Source: Tolypothrix campylonemoides VB511288
GTDB lineage: Bacteria > Cyanobacteriota > Cyanobacteriia > Cyanobacteriales > Nostocaceae
DNA: 64,000 nt
Reading direction: 5' to 3'
Assembly: GCA_000828075.3 (NCBI GenBank)
Contig: JXCB02000002.1
Span: 375,605 to 439,604, forward strand
Under the pieces are notes generated by a model that saw only the letters and a program-made list of their open reading frames with translations, ran no database searches and was not told the origin of the DNA. A program made the position numbers and the translations under genes. Positions 45,260 through 54,696 of this stretch are shown here, one piece after another; within the stretch, counting starts at the first letter, position 1; every line of letters begins with the position of its first letter.

Positions 45260-46045
45260 ATGGATTTAAAAGAACAAAATTGGAAGAATTTCACTGCTAA
45301 CCATTTGCGTGACTGGCACGGGATTTGGACAAGATATTCCCCCGAACGCGAGGTAACAGAATCGTTTCAAAGTCTCAGAAGCTTTCGGAGTAATCCAGAA
45401 GAGACCGAAATTGTTCAAACTAATCGCTACGCATACGCTGACGGCAGAAGATTGGAACAAAGGTGGGAATTTAATCAACTCTCAAATAGCTTACCTGATG
45501 GGCTTTTTCATCCACAAAATGAATCGATGAAGGGCGTTTTCTTTGAATCAGGTCATGCTGCTTGGGTTTCAACCAAGTTGAAAACAGGCTCGTATTTTGG
45601 AGTTGAATTATTTTTTAGATACAACGAATTAAAACATAGTGTAGGCATTGTTTATGACGAACGTGGTAGTTTGTCCAGAACGGCAAATATTCGCGAAGAT
45701 GCTACTGGCTTTCCTAGTCAATACTGGTCAAGTGAACTCAATCAATTACCGGAACGAAATTTAAGCGGTAATTGGCAAGGAACCGCTGTAACTATGACTC
45801 CTGATTTAAAGATTTCTGCGCCCATAGCTACTCAGCTACACTGGGACTGGGAAGGACACGAAACTTTCTTTTTGCCTGACGGAGTTTCTATAAGTTGTCC
45901 AGGCAAAGTCAGTGTTGGGACTTCCTTCACTATGGTAGTGAATTGGCTAGTGACAGCATCCGAGATGCAACAACTGCTAGTCAAGTATGACGAGTCTGGA
46001 GATTTTTCGGCGCTGACGCTGGAACTACTGCACCTTTTGCATTAA
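45260..46045 (+). CDS. DUF3598 family protein (lipocalin-like)
   Basis: A 261-residue cyanobacterial and plastid-type protein with the DUF3598 pattern: NWKNFTANHLRDWHGIWTRYSPEREVTESFQSLRSFRSNPEE at the start, a beta-rich middle (LKTGSYFGVELFFRYNELKHSVGIVYD), and LSGNWQGTAVTMTPDL opening a second barrel. The fold is thought to be lipocalin-like; relatives include proteins linked to phycobilin lyases, but the function of this one is unknown. It is divergent from hupW. Confidence 0.82.
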   Translation: MDLKEQNWKNFTANHLRDWHGIWTRYSPEREVTESFQSLRSFRSNPEETEIVQTNRYAYADGRRLEQRWEFNQLSNSLPDGLFHPQNESMKGVFFESGHAAWVSTKLKTGSYFGVELFFRYNELKHSVGIVYDERGSLSRTANIREDATGFPSQYWSSELNQLPERNLSGNWQGTAVTMTPDLKISAPIATQLHWDWEGHETFFLPDGVSISCPGKVSVGTSFTMVVNWLVTASEMQQLLVKYDESGDFSALTLELLHLLH

Positions 46046-46189
46046 AGTTTTGATTCTACCTAACAGATGCGGCATCTTTATTGGTTTTGTGTCGTATTTA
46101 TAGCACCCTGCTGCCAAAGCTTTTTCGCGATCGCCTACGGTGCTGCGCTCTGCGCGATCGCCTACGGTTGGCACAAAGAAAACAGTGAA

Positions 46190-47410
46190 CTACCCCGCCG
46201 CATAGGCGGACGGGGCTTCTGTAATCAATGGCGAATGCCCTAGATTAGACTTTCGTCCCATCTTTGGTCTTACTTCCCCTCCTACAGCAGAGACGGCTGA
46301 ACCTTCCGCCTTTAGCATTCTGATTCCTTCTGTTCTAATGTTGATGGCTGCATTTCCATCACGATCATGGTCAGTCCCGCAGTAAGGACAAGCCCATTCT
46401 CGGACATCCAGCGGCATCTCACTCATTTGATAAAAACAATTAGAACAAAGTTTGGAACTGGGGAACCATCTATTTATTTCTACTAACTTTGCGCCTTTGC
46501 GTTGTAGCTTGTAGGCTAAGAAATTAGTGAAAGTTCCCCATCCACAATCAGATATTGCTTTCGCCAAATTGTGATTACGAACCATGCCCTTGACATGAAG
46601 ATTCTCTACTATGACAGCTTGGCTATCGCTGACCAACTTATAACTAAGTTTATGTAGAAAATCTTGCCGCGAATTGCTAACCCGTTCGTATACTTTGGCA
46701 ACAACTTTTCTATATTTGAACCTTGAGTTACTCCCTTTCTTTTTACGCGCTAATTTTTGTTGCTTGCGTTTAAGATTTTTCTCATGTCTTGCAAGATGTT
46801 TAGGATTGTCGTACTTTGAGACTTTTTCGCCGTCAGTAACAACTGCGAAGTGCTTCAAACCCAAATCAACCCCGTAAATCTTGCCTTCTGAGACAATAGG
46901 GTTTTCTCCTTTTACTTCAGTCAAGATAGATGCAAAATATTTTCCTGACGGTGTTTTACTAACCGTAACAGTTTTGATAGTACCTTCAATTGGTCGATGT
47001 ATTTTAGCTTTGACAACTCCAACATTACCGGGGAGTTTAACACTGCCTTTTACAATTTTGACGTTTTGAGGATACTGAATCGACTGCTTACCGTTTTTGG
47101 ATTTTACCCTTGGAAATTTCGCTCTACCAGCAAAAAAGTTTTTGTATGCCGTGGTTAGATTCAGTGTTGTAGCTTGTAAAACCTGGCTATAGCACTCAGC
47201 TAACCATTCTGTATCTTTTTCCTTTTTGAGCTTAGGAAGCAATGCATTGAGTGCTACTTGACTAAGCCCTTTACCCGTTTCTTTGTAAGTTTCAATTGAC
47301 TTGTTTAACGCATAGTTCCACCACCAACGCGAACATCCAAATGTTTGAGCTAGTAGTATCTGTTGTTGTTCAGATGGGTATAGGCGAACTTGTACAGCCT
47401 TGTGTAGCAC
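46190..47410 (-). CDS. tnpB: TnpB (IS200/IS605-family RNA-guided nuclease, OrfB)
   Basis: A 406-residue TnpB. The RuvC catalytic residues are intact: Asp182 (YGVDLGLKHFAV), Glu269 (AVIVENLHVKGM), Asp351 (HDRDGNAAINI). The zinc ribbon has Cys322, Cys325, Cys341 and Cys344. TnpB is an RNA-guided DNA nuclease that helps its transposon persist, and is the ancestor of Cas12. No TnpA transposase is adjacent, so this is a solo tnpB element. The gene starts with GTG after AAGGAGGTGATATTGA. Its last codons (EAPSAYAAG) are encoded by the end hairpin of the element. The omega RNA should overlap the gene's 3' part and the hairpin region. Confidence 0.95.
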   Translation of the reverse strand: MLHKAVQVRLYPSEQQQILLAQTFGCSRWWWNYALNKSIETYKETGKGLSQVALNALLPKLKKEKDTEWLAECYSQVLQATTLNLTTAYKNFFAGRAKFPRVKSKNGKQSIQYPQNVKIVKGSVKLPGNVGVVKAKIHRPIEGTIKTVTVSKTPSGKYFASILTEVKGENPIVSEGKIYGVDLGLKHFAVVTDGEKVSKYDNPKHLARHEKNLKRKQQKLARKKKGSNSRFKYRKVVAKVYERVSNSRQDFLHKLSYKLVSDSQAVIVENLHVKGMVRNHNLAKAISDCGWGTFTNFLAYKLQRKGAKLVEINRWFPSSKLCSNCFYQMSEMPLDVREWACPYCGTDHDRDGNAAINIRTEGIRMLKAEGSAVSAVGGEVRPKMGRKSNLGHSPLITEAPSAYAAG

Positions 47411-47561
47411 TCAATATCACCTCCTTGTTTTTATATCTTACTACTATCTACACTTACCAATAAAGCTATTTCGGACAAAATTTGGGAATTGCTCGGACAT
47501 CTACAAGGGATGTACCCCGCAACTCCCCGGCTATCCATCCCCACCGTATAGACGGATGGGG
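46193..47561 (-). mobile_element. IS200/IS605-type tnpB-only element with hairpin ends
   Basis: Two 23-base hairpins in the same orientation mark the ends: 46193-46215 (outer pairs CCCCG/CGGGG, inner CCGC/GCGG) and 47539-47561 (outer CCCCA/TGGGG, inner CCG/CGG), each with one unpaired A at the same place. The differing bases are compensatory, so the stems are preserved. Such same-strand subterminal hairpins are what TnpA recognises in this family. The exact cleavage sites cannot be set by eye. About 1.37 kb. Confidence 0.75.
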
Positions 47562-47747
47562 AATTCCGCCGAATCAGTTAAAAAGTAAGTCAAGGTTCCT
47601 TTAACTGCTTTTATCTATGAAATGAATGCCATAACCTAGTGGCTAACTTTTCTCTAATTTTAGGCACACAGCAGTTGAAAATAAAAATCAAACCAATAAT
47701 CATGGTTTACTAGACACTGGGTAACTACTGCTGTCTGGAGAGGTGCA
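47411..47747. other. Spacer upstream of tnpB and the hemagglutinin-like gene
   Basis: Contains the left-end hairpin of the tnpB element at 47539-47561 and the divergent promoters. No other gene seen. GGAGAGGT just before 47748 is the ribosome-binding site of the next gene. Confidence 0.45.
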
Positions 47748-50700
47748 ATGTCTGCCATGAGTACTCGTTGGGACTGGCTATTAGGAATTGCGATCGCTGG
47801 TGCATGTACTTTGAGTGCAAATTGTGTTCTGGCTCAAATTACACCGGATGCCACTTTACCGAATAATTCCATCATCAACATCAATGGCAACACCTTCAAT
47901 ATCACAGGGGGAACGCAAGCAGGCGGTAATTTATTCCACAGTTTCCAACAGTTTTCTGTCCCCACTGGTAGCGGAGCTTTCTTTAATAATACTGTTGACA
48001 TTCAAAATATCATTAGTCGTGTGACGGGTGGGTCAATATCTAATATTGATGGGTTGATTCGCACCTTAGGTACGGCTAACCTGTTTTTGATTAATCCCAA
48101 TGGAATTGTCTTTGGACAAAATGCGCGGTTGGAGATTGGCGGCTCTTTCTTTGCAAGTACCGCTAGTAGTCTGAAATTTGCTGATGGCACAGAGTTTAGG
48201 ACAAACGGTACCCAAACAACACCATTGCTGACTATCAGTGTTCCATTGGGTTTGCAATTTGGACAGAATCCAGGAAAGATTCAAGTAGAGGGCGATGGTC
48301 AAGGCAGAAGGTTAGCAAAAACTGATTTGATTGATACACCTTTTGCCCTGCGGTTAGGAGCGAATCAAACCCTGGGATTGGTTGGTGGTGATTTAGAACT
48401 TTCGGGTGGAACGCTAAAGAGTACAGGCGGGCGGATTGAATTGGGCAGTGTGGGGTCAGACAGTTTGGTCGGTCTTGTGCCGGTGGCGAACGGGTGGACT
48501 TTGGATTATGGCGGTGTGCAAAACTTTCGCGATATCCAACTTTTACAAGGGGCAACTGTAGATGCCAGTGGAATCGGGGGTGGAAATGTCCGTGTACAAG
48601 GCAGACAAATAACTCTCAAACAGGGGTCTCAGATTGAGGCGAGTAATTTGGGTTTGGGGTTTCAGTCAGGAGGAACTTTGGAAGTCACGGGTATTGAATC
48701 GATTCAGCTTGATGGTTCCGGAGCCACTTATCCAACGAGGCTAGCCAGTCTAGTCTATCAAGGCGCAAATGGTAAAGGGGGAAACATTATTCTCACCACT
48801 GGCTCAGTTTCCTTAACTGATGGTGCTCAAATTCTTGCCAGCACCTATGGTTCTGGGGATGCAGGCAGTGTGTTCGTGCAAGCAAAAGATTCTGTGTCTG
48901 CTGCTGACAGTGCCATCTTCAGCAATGTGGAATATGGGGGTGTGGGCAAAGGTGGCGACATCAACATCAATGCAGCAACACTGTCGCTCAAGGATGGCGC
49001 TCAACTGGGAACGGCAGTTCGTGGAGCATCTGACAACCTGCCTGCAGGGCAGGGTCAGGCGGGGAATGTCAACGTTTATGTCACAGGAGCAGTGACGATT
49101 GCTGGGGTGAAGAACGGATTCCCTGGTGGTATTTTCAGCACATTGGGAAGTGGGGCGATTGGTAAAGGGGGAAATATTAATATCACATCTGGCTCATTTT
49201 CCTTAACTGATGGTGCTCGACTAAATGCCAGCACCTATGGTTCTGGGGATGCAGGCAGTATGTTCGTGCAAGCAAAGGATTCTGTGTCTGTTGCTGACAG
49301 TACCATCTCCAGCAATGTGGAGTATGGGGGTGTGGGCAAAGGTGGCGACATCAACATCAATGCAGCAACACTGTCGCTCAAGGATGGCGCTCAACTGGGA
49401 ACGGTAGTTCGTGAAGCATCTGGCAACCTACCTGCAGGACAAGGTCAGGCGGGGAATGTCAACGTTAATGTTACAGGAGCGGTGACAATTGCTGGGGTGA
49501 AGAACCGATTCTCCAGTGGTATTTTCAGCTATTTGGGAAGTGGGGCGATTGGTAAAGGGGGAAACATTAATGTCACATCAGGCTTATTTTCCCTAACTGA
49601 TGGTGCTGTCCTGGCTGCCAGCACAAGAGGACAAGGGGATGCAGGTAGTATATTGGTGCAAGCAAAGGATTCTGTGTCTGCTGCTGGTAGGAGTGCCATC
49701 TTCAGCACTGTGGAAAATGGAGCAGTGGGCAAAGGTGGCGACATCAACATCAATGCGGCAACACTGTCGCTTTTTGATGGCGCTCAACTGGAAACCCTTG
49801 TTCGTGAAGCATCTGCCAACCAGCCAGCAGGACAAGGTCAGGCGGGGAATGTCAACGTTTATGTCACAGGAGCAGTGACGATTGCTGGGGTGAAGGACGG
49901 AGTCTTTAGTGGTATTTACAGCTATTTGGGAAGTGGGGCGATTGGTAAAGCGGGAAACATTAATGTCACATCTGGCTCAGTTTCCTTAACTGATGGTGCT
50001 CGACTTATTGCCAGCACCTATGGGCAAGGGGATGCAGGCAGTGTGTTCGTGCAAGCAAAAGATTCTGTGTCTGCTGCTGGTAACAGTACCATCTTCAGCA
50101 ATGTCGAATATGGGAGTGTGGGCAAAGGAGGGAATATTAATATCACCTCTGGTTCCTTGTCTTTAAATGATGCTCAAGTGACAACTAGTACCAATGGACA
50201 AGGGGATGCAGGCAGTGTGTTCGTGCAAGCAAAGGATTCTATTTCGATAACAGGTACAAATGCCCGCATTACTAGCAGTGTGCTACCAAGTGGTGTGGGC
50301 AAAGGAGGCGACATCAACATCCGTGCTGCTTCATTCTCCGTCACAGATGGCGCTCAACTACAAAGCGCAATTTTTTATGATCCTAGCACTGGAGCAGCCG
50401 GACGGGGGGATGCGGGGAATGTCAACATTGATGTCACAGGTGGGGTGACGATTGCCGGGGTGAACAAATTCCCCAGCGGCATTTACAGCTTGGTGTCACC
50501 GGGGGGAGTTGGCAATGGAGGTAACATCAATATTACTGCTGGCTCTTTCTCTTTAATTGATGGTGCTGAAGTATCTGCCAGCACCTTTGGACAAGGAGAT
50601 GCAGGCACGATTGAAATTAATGCTACTGATGCTGTCAGGATTTCTGGAACGAGTTCCACTAATGGAGGTTCCAGTGGATTATTCACACAAACCACCTCCT

Positions 50701-51881
50701 CAGGTAGAGGAGGGGATCTGATTATCAACACCCGTACCTTTACCGTGTCAGATGGTGCAGTTTTGAATACCGGAACCTCTAATGATGGCAATGGTGGCAA
50801 TATTAAAGTGACTGCGAATCGGGTTGAAGCTATCAATGGGGGACAGTTTTTCGCCATCTCCTCTGGCAGGGGAAATGCAGGTAAAATTACGGTTAACGCT
50901 ACCGACCAGGTAATCGTCAATGGCAGTGATGCGACTTTCAATGACCGGATTGCCAAATTTGGTTTTACAACAAATATTGAGAATGGTGCCAGTGGCTTGT
51001 TTGTTCGTTCTCAAGGTTCAGGAAATGCAGGAGATATTGAAGTAACCTCACCTAAAGTTCAGTTGGACAACTCCGCGAGGTTCAACGCTGAATCAGCATT
51101 AGGTAATGGCGGCAATATCAACCTGCGAGTCGGAGAGTTACTGCTGCTGCGCCGTGGAAGTTTCATCTCAGCCACTGCGGGTACTGACAAGCTTGGTGGT
51201 AATGGCGGTAACATCACTATCAATGCTCCATCGGGCTTTATCATCAGCGCTCCAAATGAAAACAGCGACATTACCGCCAATGCTTTCAATGGTAGTGGTG
51301 GTAGAATCAATATCGATTCCTTAGGCATTTTTAACTTCACTCAGCGTAGTCGAGAAGACTTGGTGCGCGAGTTGGGAACTAATAACCCAAATCAACTCAA
51401 CCCGCAAGACTTACCAACCAACGATATCACAGCAATTTCCCAAACCAACCCAACTTTAGGCGGTCAGATCACTATCAATACACCGGATGCTGACCAAAGC
51501 CTGGGATTAGTCGAACTCCCCATAGTGTTAACAGATACATCAAACTTCATAGCAAACACTGGCTGTGATGCCATTGCTAGCACAGATTCTGACACAGATA
51601 AAAGCAAATTTACTATCACCGGACGCGGTGGTTTGCCTCCCAACCCCTACGAACCCCTCAGCACTGATGTCGTCTGGTTAGACACTCGGACTTCAGCTAT
51701 CACATCACAGCAGCAACGTTCACAAGGAAGCGCAGCTAAACCACCATCTAAAGCTGATGTTGTGAAAATTGTGCCTGCTACAGGTTGGGTGTTCGACGGC
51801 AAGGGGCATGTTACCCTCATTTCTAATGCATCTAATGCCAATGGTTTGGCGTCTACTCCTGCTGGGTGTGCCAAAAAGTAA
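47748..51881 (+). CDS. Filamentous hemagglutinin N-terminal domain protein (TpsA-like secreted beta-helix)
   Basis: A 1377-residue secreted protein. It has a signal peptide ending near CVLAQIT, then the two-partner-secretion (TPS) domain: NNSIININGNTFNITGGTQAGGNLFHSF, FFNNTVDIQNIISRVTGG, GLIRTLGTANLFLINPNGIVFGQNARLEIGGSF (with the NPNGI motif). The remainder is a right-handed beta-helix made of repeats such as GKGGNINITSGSFSLTDGA and QGDAGSVFVQAKDSVS. Residues about 345-870 contain roughly four near-identical 130-residue (390-bp) units. The C-terminal 130 residues are globular, as usual in the cyanobacterial family. No TpsB outer-membrane pore is nearby, so a distant one must serve. Likely role: adhesion or surface layer. 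Confidence 0.92.
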   Translation: MSAMSTRWDWLLGIAIAGACTLSANCVLAQITPDATLPNNSIININGNTFNITGGTQAGGNLFHSFQQFSVPTGSGAFFNNTVDIQNIISRVTGGSISNIDGLIRTLGTANLFLINPNGIVFGQNARLEIGGSFFASTASSLKFADGTEFRTNGTQTTPLLTISVPLGLQFGQNPGKIQVEGDGQGRRLAKTDLIDTPFALRLGANQTLGLVGGDLELSGGTLKSTGGRIELGSVGSDSLVGLVPVANGWTLDYGGVQNFRDIQLLQGATVDASGIGGGNVRVQGRQITLKQGSQIEASNLGLGFQSGGTLEVTGIESIQLDGSGATYPTRLASLVYQGANGKGGNIILTTGSVSLTDGAQILASTYGSGDAGSVFVQAKDSVSAADSAIFSNVEYGGVGKGGDININAATLSLKDGAQLGTAVRGASDNLPAGQGQAGNVNVYVTGAVTIAGVKNGFPGGIFSTLGSGAIGKGGNINITSGSFSLTDGARLNASTYGSGDAGSMFVQAKDSVSVADSTISSNVEYGGVGKGGDININAATLSLKDGAQLGTVVREASGNLPAGQGQAGNVNVNVTGAVTIAGVKNRFSSGIFSYLGSGAIGKGGNINVTSGLFSLTDGAVLAASTRGQGDAGSILVQAKDSVSAAGRSAIFSTVENGAVGKGGDININAATLSLFDGAQLETLVREASANQPAGQGQAGNVNVYVTGAVTIAGVKDGVFSGIYSYLGSGAIGKAGNINVTSGSVSLTDGARLIASTYGQGDAGSVFVQAKDSVSAAGNSTIFSNVEYGSVGKGGNINITSGSLSLNDAQVTTSTNGQGDAGSVFVQAKDSISITGTNARITSSVLPSGVGKGGDINIRAASFSVTDGAQLQSAIFYDPSTGAAGRGDAGNVNIDVTGGVTIAGVNKFPSGIYSLVSPGGVGNGGNINITAGSFSLIDGAEVSASTFGQGDAGTIEINATDAVRISGTSSTNGGSSGLFTQTTSSGRGGDLIINTRTFTVSDGAVLNTGTSNDGNGGNIKVTANRVEAINGGQFFAISSGRGNAGKITVNATDQVIVNGSDATFNDRIAKFGFTTNIENGASGLFVRSQGSGNAGDIEVTSPKVQLDNSARFNAESALGNGGNINLRVGELLLLRRGSFISATAGTDKLGGNGGNITINAPSGFIISAPNENSDITANAFNGSGGRINIDSLGIFNFTQRSREDLVRELGTNNPNQLNPQDLPTNDITAISQTNPTLGGQITINTPDADQSLGLVELPIVLTDTSNFIANTGCDAIASTDSDTDKSKFTITGRGGLPPNPYEPLSTDVVWLDTRTSAITSQQQRSQGSAAKPPSKADVVKIVPATGWVFDGKGHVTLISNASNANGLASTPAGCAKK
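48781..50340 (+). repeat. 390-bp tandem repeats in the hemagglutinin-like gene
   Basis: Corresponding points (GGAAACATTA or GGAAATATTA followed by a TCAC-TCTGGCTC motif) occur at 48781, 49171, 49561 and 49951, exactly 390 bases apart. The copies keep the frame and differ by scattered substitutions; the fourth copy becomes shorter and diverged after 50150. Confidence 0.85.
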
Positions 51882-52230
51882 AGACCCCACCCCCGTAAAG
51901 CTACGCTTCACGTCCCCTCCCCCTCCGGGTATGTCCTTCGGACACGCTACGCGAACGCCAGTTGCCTACGGAGGGAAACCCTCCTGCAGCACTGGTCTCA
52001 CCGCAAGCGGGGAACTCGGGGTCCCCTCTGGGGATTAGGGGCAGGGATAAAGGGGTGGGGTGCAGTCAACGTGGAAATCATAACTAATTAGCCGAACATG
52101 ATATAAGTCATAATGCAACTTAGTATGAGGACATAAAAGAAGGACAAGAACTTTCTACCTCAGTGTGCGTGTTCTTCAACATACATTACCATCTAATAGG
52201 TGTTGAAAAATCCAACAAGGAGATGCGTTA
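51882..52230. other. Spacer with GC-rich repeat DNA
   Basis: Holds a palindromic repeat bounded by GACCCCACCCC (51890) and GGGGTGGGG (52054), with the GGAGGGAAACCCTCC module nested at 51952-52001. The part 52070-52215 appears to hold the promoter of the following gene; AACAAGGAGATGCG precedes its ATG. Confidence 0.55.
51952..52001. repeat. GGAGGGAAACCCTCC-type dispersed repeat
   Basis: Has GCGAACGCCAGTTGCCTACG, GGAGGGAAACCCTCC and TGCAGCACTGGTCTCACC in order, the same modules as at 25291-25408. Confidence 0.75.
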
Positions 52231-52728
52231 ATGGCATACATATTAAAAGTCACATACTCAAGTGGAACGAATTTTAAACAGAGTCTCAAGGACTCAAGTC
52301 AGCTTGGACTTTGTGAAAAGTATAATATTAGCAATGGGAAGACATTTAGAGTTAGGGAAAGAGCAGACGCAGACACAGACCACTACAGAGTGACTCTGTT
52401 TGATAAAGTCGGAAATGCTGGATGTCCTCAGTACGACACTTGGTATGTCTTTAAAAACCATGTAAGTATCCAGCAAGAAACGTCTGGTGGTTCTGGTGGT
52501 GTTGCAGAAGTCATCGTTATCAATGCTACAAGTGGTTTGAATGTTCGGGAACAACCCGATACCAGTGCTCGTGAACTTGGTAAGATTCCCAATGGGTCAA
52601 GAATCACCGTATACGGTGAAGGCAAAGATAATGACGGGTTTCGTTGGATTAAGGTTAAATCCAACCAATGGGTTGCTTCTGAGGGTTGGGTCGCTACTGA
52701 GTATCTGAAGATTCTATCTGTGCGTTGA
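52231..52728 (+). CDS. Bacterial SH3-domain protein
   Basis: A 165-residue protein without a signal peptide. The N-terminal 85 residues (MAYILKVTYSSGTNFKQSLK, KTFRVRERADADTDHYRVTLFD) form an unrecognised domain that itself includes an SH3-like RVRE-x-A-D-x-D-x-Y pattern. After a Gly/Ser linker, residues about 93-160 are a clear bacterial SH3 (SH3b) domain: SGLNVREQPDTSARELGKIPNGSRITVYGEG and RWIKVKSNQWVASEGWVATEYL. SH3b domains bind cell-wall peptides or act as adaptors; the target here is unknown. Confidence 0.82.
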   Translation: MAYILKVTYSSGTNFKQSLKDSSQLGLCEKYNISNGKTFRVRERADADTDHYRVTLFDKVGNAGCPQYDTWYVFKNHVSIQQETSGGSGGVAEVIVINATSGLNVREQPDTSARELGKIPNGSRITVYGEGKDNDGFRWIKVKSNQWVASEGWVATEYLKILSVR

Positions 52729-52768
52729 GGCAAATATTAGGGATTTCCAACAAATAAATTATCCAATC

Positions 52769-52875
52769 TTGTGTGGGGGAGCCAGCGCTGCAGGAGGGTT
52801 TCCCTCCCTAGGGGACTAGCGTTGGGCATCTTGCCCGCCCAGTTTATAGGACGGGCTAGAAGCCCATCCCACAAA
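52769..52875. repeat. TTGTGGG...CCCACAA palindromic repeat with nested module
   Basis: Ends resemble TTGTG(T)GGG and CCCATCCCACAA, and the core TGGGCATCTTGCCCGCCCAG and GGACGGGCTAGAAGCCC fold on themselves. A GGAGGGTTTCCCTCC module (52781-52812) appears to be inserted in the left arm. A sister copy is at 59955-60034. Confidence 0.7.
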
Positions 52876-52908
52876 AAAAGTTGGATATTTTTTAAGAAAG
52901 GAAGTTCC

Positions 52909-54504
52909 TTATGCAGTACGAAAACGCGCTAACTCCTCACCCGTCTTCGCATCGTGGGCGTGAACGGTGCAAACCAAACAAGAGTCAAACGATCGCGCTA
53001 CGTGACCCACTTCCACTGGATCAGTTGAGTCGTAAATAGGTGTCCCAACTAAAGCTTCTTCAATTGGTCCACGTATTCCTTCTGCGTCACGCGGTCCAAT
53101 ATTCCAGGTACTGGGAGCCATAATTTGGTAATTTTTAATCTTACCATCCTCAATCTCTAACCAGTGACACAGCGAACCTCGCGCTGCTTCTGTTGCACCC
53201 CAACCGCGTCCATCTTTTTCTTTGGGTTTGATATACCAAGAGTCATTCAGGCGGAACTCGCGCAAGCAGCGTTCGGCTTGGCGATACAACTTGACAATTT
53301 CGTGAACTCGTGCTAATTGTCGCAGATGGATACTTGCCCCACCCATTTGCCTGAAGGCATCTAGGATAAACCCGTCGAAGTGTTGCCAAGATTCTCCATG
53401 TTTACCACCCGCCACTAATTGACGTGCGAGTGGTCCTGCTTCCAAGCGTCCGAGTTCTTTGTGACGCACTGCTGTTGACCAAGAGTATCGCCCTGTGAAG
53501 TCTTTGATATTATCTTTGCTTGGTTTTGTTGTGCGATCGTACGGGTGAATGTCCTCTGTCAGTTCCTCATACCAGGAATGAGTTGTATTTTCGCGGACGA
53601 AAGTTTGATCCATGAGAGTATGAGTGTCGGTGAAACTGTCGTAGACTCCACTCTTCATAATCAAGGCAGAATTGCGCGCTTCAATTGTCGGCTTTTGGTA
53701 TTTTGCTTCGTGAGGTAAATATCCCCAACTGACATATTTACCTACACCAGCACCATATTTATCCAAACCAATATCTAAACCCATGCGCCAATAAAAACCT
53801 AAATCAGAATTGGCATGGCTTGGGTTTTCGTCCAACCATACCATAAAGTCTTCATAAGTTTTGATTTGTTCGTAGCGTTCTAAAGAACAACCCAACCACA
53901 CCGGTTCTAACCAATTGGTGCGGAAGTATTCCAGAATTGACCAAGCGCGAGTTACATCTGTTAAGGTGGGGGAACACATCACGCCACCAGGAACCATGTA
54001 GCTAGAATGGGGCCATTGACCGCCAAATAAGGCGTAAATTTCTACTGGTTTGGCAGAAATTGTGATGCCAAGTTCGTAAGATTTGCCAGTAAAGGCAGCA
54101 AAGCGTCTGCATGCTTCTTGGTAAAAAGGGCTGTACCGATACTTTTTATTGGTCAAATCAATGGCATATAAACCGTAAAAGTAGCGGGGTATGCTTTGAA
54201 TCGACTCGACAATTTGACCTAAGTTTCTTGCCAAAATCGCATTGCGCGGAACTTCTGTTCCCCAAGCGGTATCTAATGCCCAAGCTGCACTGGTGAGATG
54301 GGAAGCACCGCAGATACCGCAGACGCGAGGTGTGACAATTAATCCTGCTTGGGGGTCTTTACCGCGCAGGATAACTTCAAATCCTCGGAAGAGTTCGGCA
54401 TGTGTCCAGGCGTTTACGACTTGCCCATCTTCTATTTCCACTCGGACATCTAAATCGCCCTCAACTCTGCCTAGGGGCGATATGTCTAATGTTTGGATTC
54501 CCAT
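52909..54504 (-). CDS. hupL: Uptake [NiFe] hydrogenase large subunit
   Basis: HupL holds the NiFe(CN)2CO site and oxidises the H2 released by nitrogenase. From the ATG at 54504 (MGIQTLDISPLGRVEGDLDV) it has 531 residues, the normal length. Nickel ligands: Cys62 and Cys65 in RVCGICGASH (L1) and Cys509 and Cys512 in DSCLVCTVH (L2). The endopeptidase would cut after His515 and release 16 residues (AHDAKTGEELARFRTA). The open frame goes further upstream, but that is repeat DNA in the hupS-hupL spacer. The gene is continuous; in some Anabaena strains hupL is split by an excisable element in vegetative cells, which is not the case here. Confidence 0.97.
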   Translation of the reverse strand: MGIQTLDISPLGRVEGDLDVRVEIEDGQVVNAWTHAELFRGFEVILRGKDPQAGLIVTPRVCGICGASHLTSAAWALDTAWGTEVPRNAILARNLGQIVESIQSIPRYFYGLYAIDLTNKKYRYSPFYQEACRRFAAFTGKSYELGITISAKPVEIYALFGGQWPHSSYMVPGGVMCSPTLTDVTRAWSILEYFRTNWLEPVWLGCSLERYEQIKTYEDFMVWLDENPSHANSDLGFYWRMGLDIGLDKYGAGVGKYVSWGYLPHEAKYQKPTIEARNSALIMKSGVYDSFTDTHTLMDQTFVRENTTHSWYEELTEDIHPYDRTTKPSKDNIKDFTGRYSWSTAVRHKELGRLEAGPLARQLVAGGKHGESWQHFDGFILDAFRQMGGASIHLRQLARVHEIVKLYRQAERCLREFRLNDSWYIKPKEKDGRGWGATEAARGSLCHWLEIEDGKIKNYQIMAPSTWNIGPRDAEGIRGPIEEALVGTPIYDSTDPVEVGHVARSFDSCLVCTVHAHDAKTGEELARFRTA

Positions 54505-54696
54505 TTGTCCTTTGTCCTGTATCATTCGTCGTTGTTCATTTGCGACTATTGATTTGTTGCAAAAATCCGGTTTCAGGGTATTTGGAACCGCAGATGTACG
54601 CAGATGCACGCAGATAAACACAGATGGTTTATCTGTGGTTTTATTTTCAACTGGTCGCGGTAAGGAGTCCCCACCAACTTTGTACGTATGGTAGGG

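Noticed and set aside
48235-49835. Several frames opposite or shifted within the hemagglutinin-like gene
   Set aside because: They are shadows of the repeat-rich coding region and repeat with its 390-bp period.
54505-54621. Upstream extension of hupL by 39 codons
   Set aside because: Extension is translated CAGATG-type repeat; homologues start at the MxIQTLDIS position.
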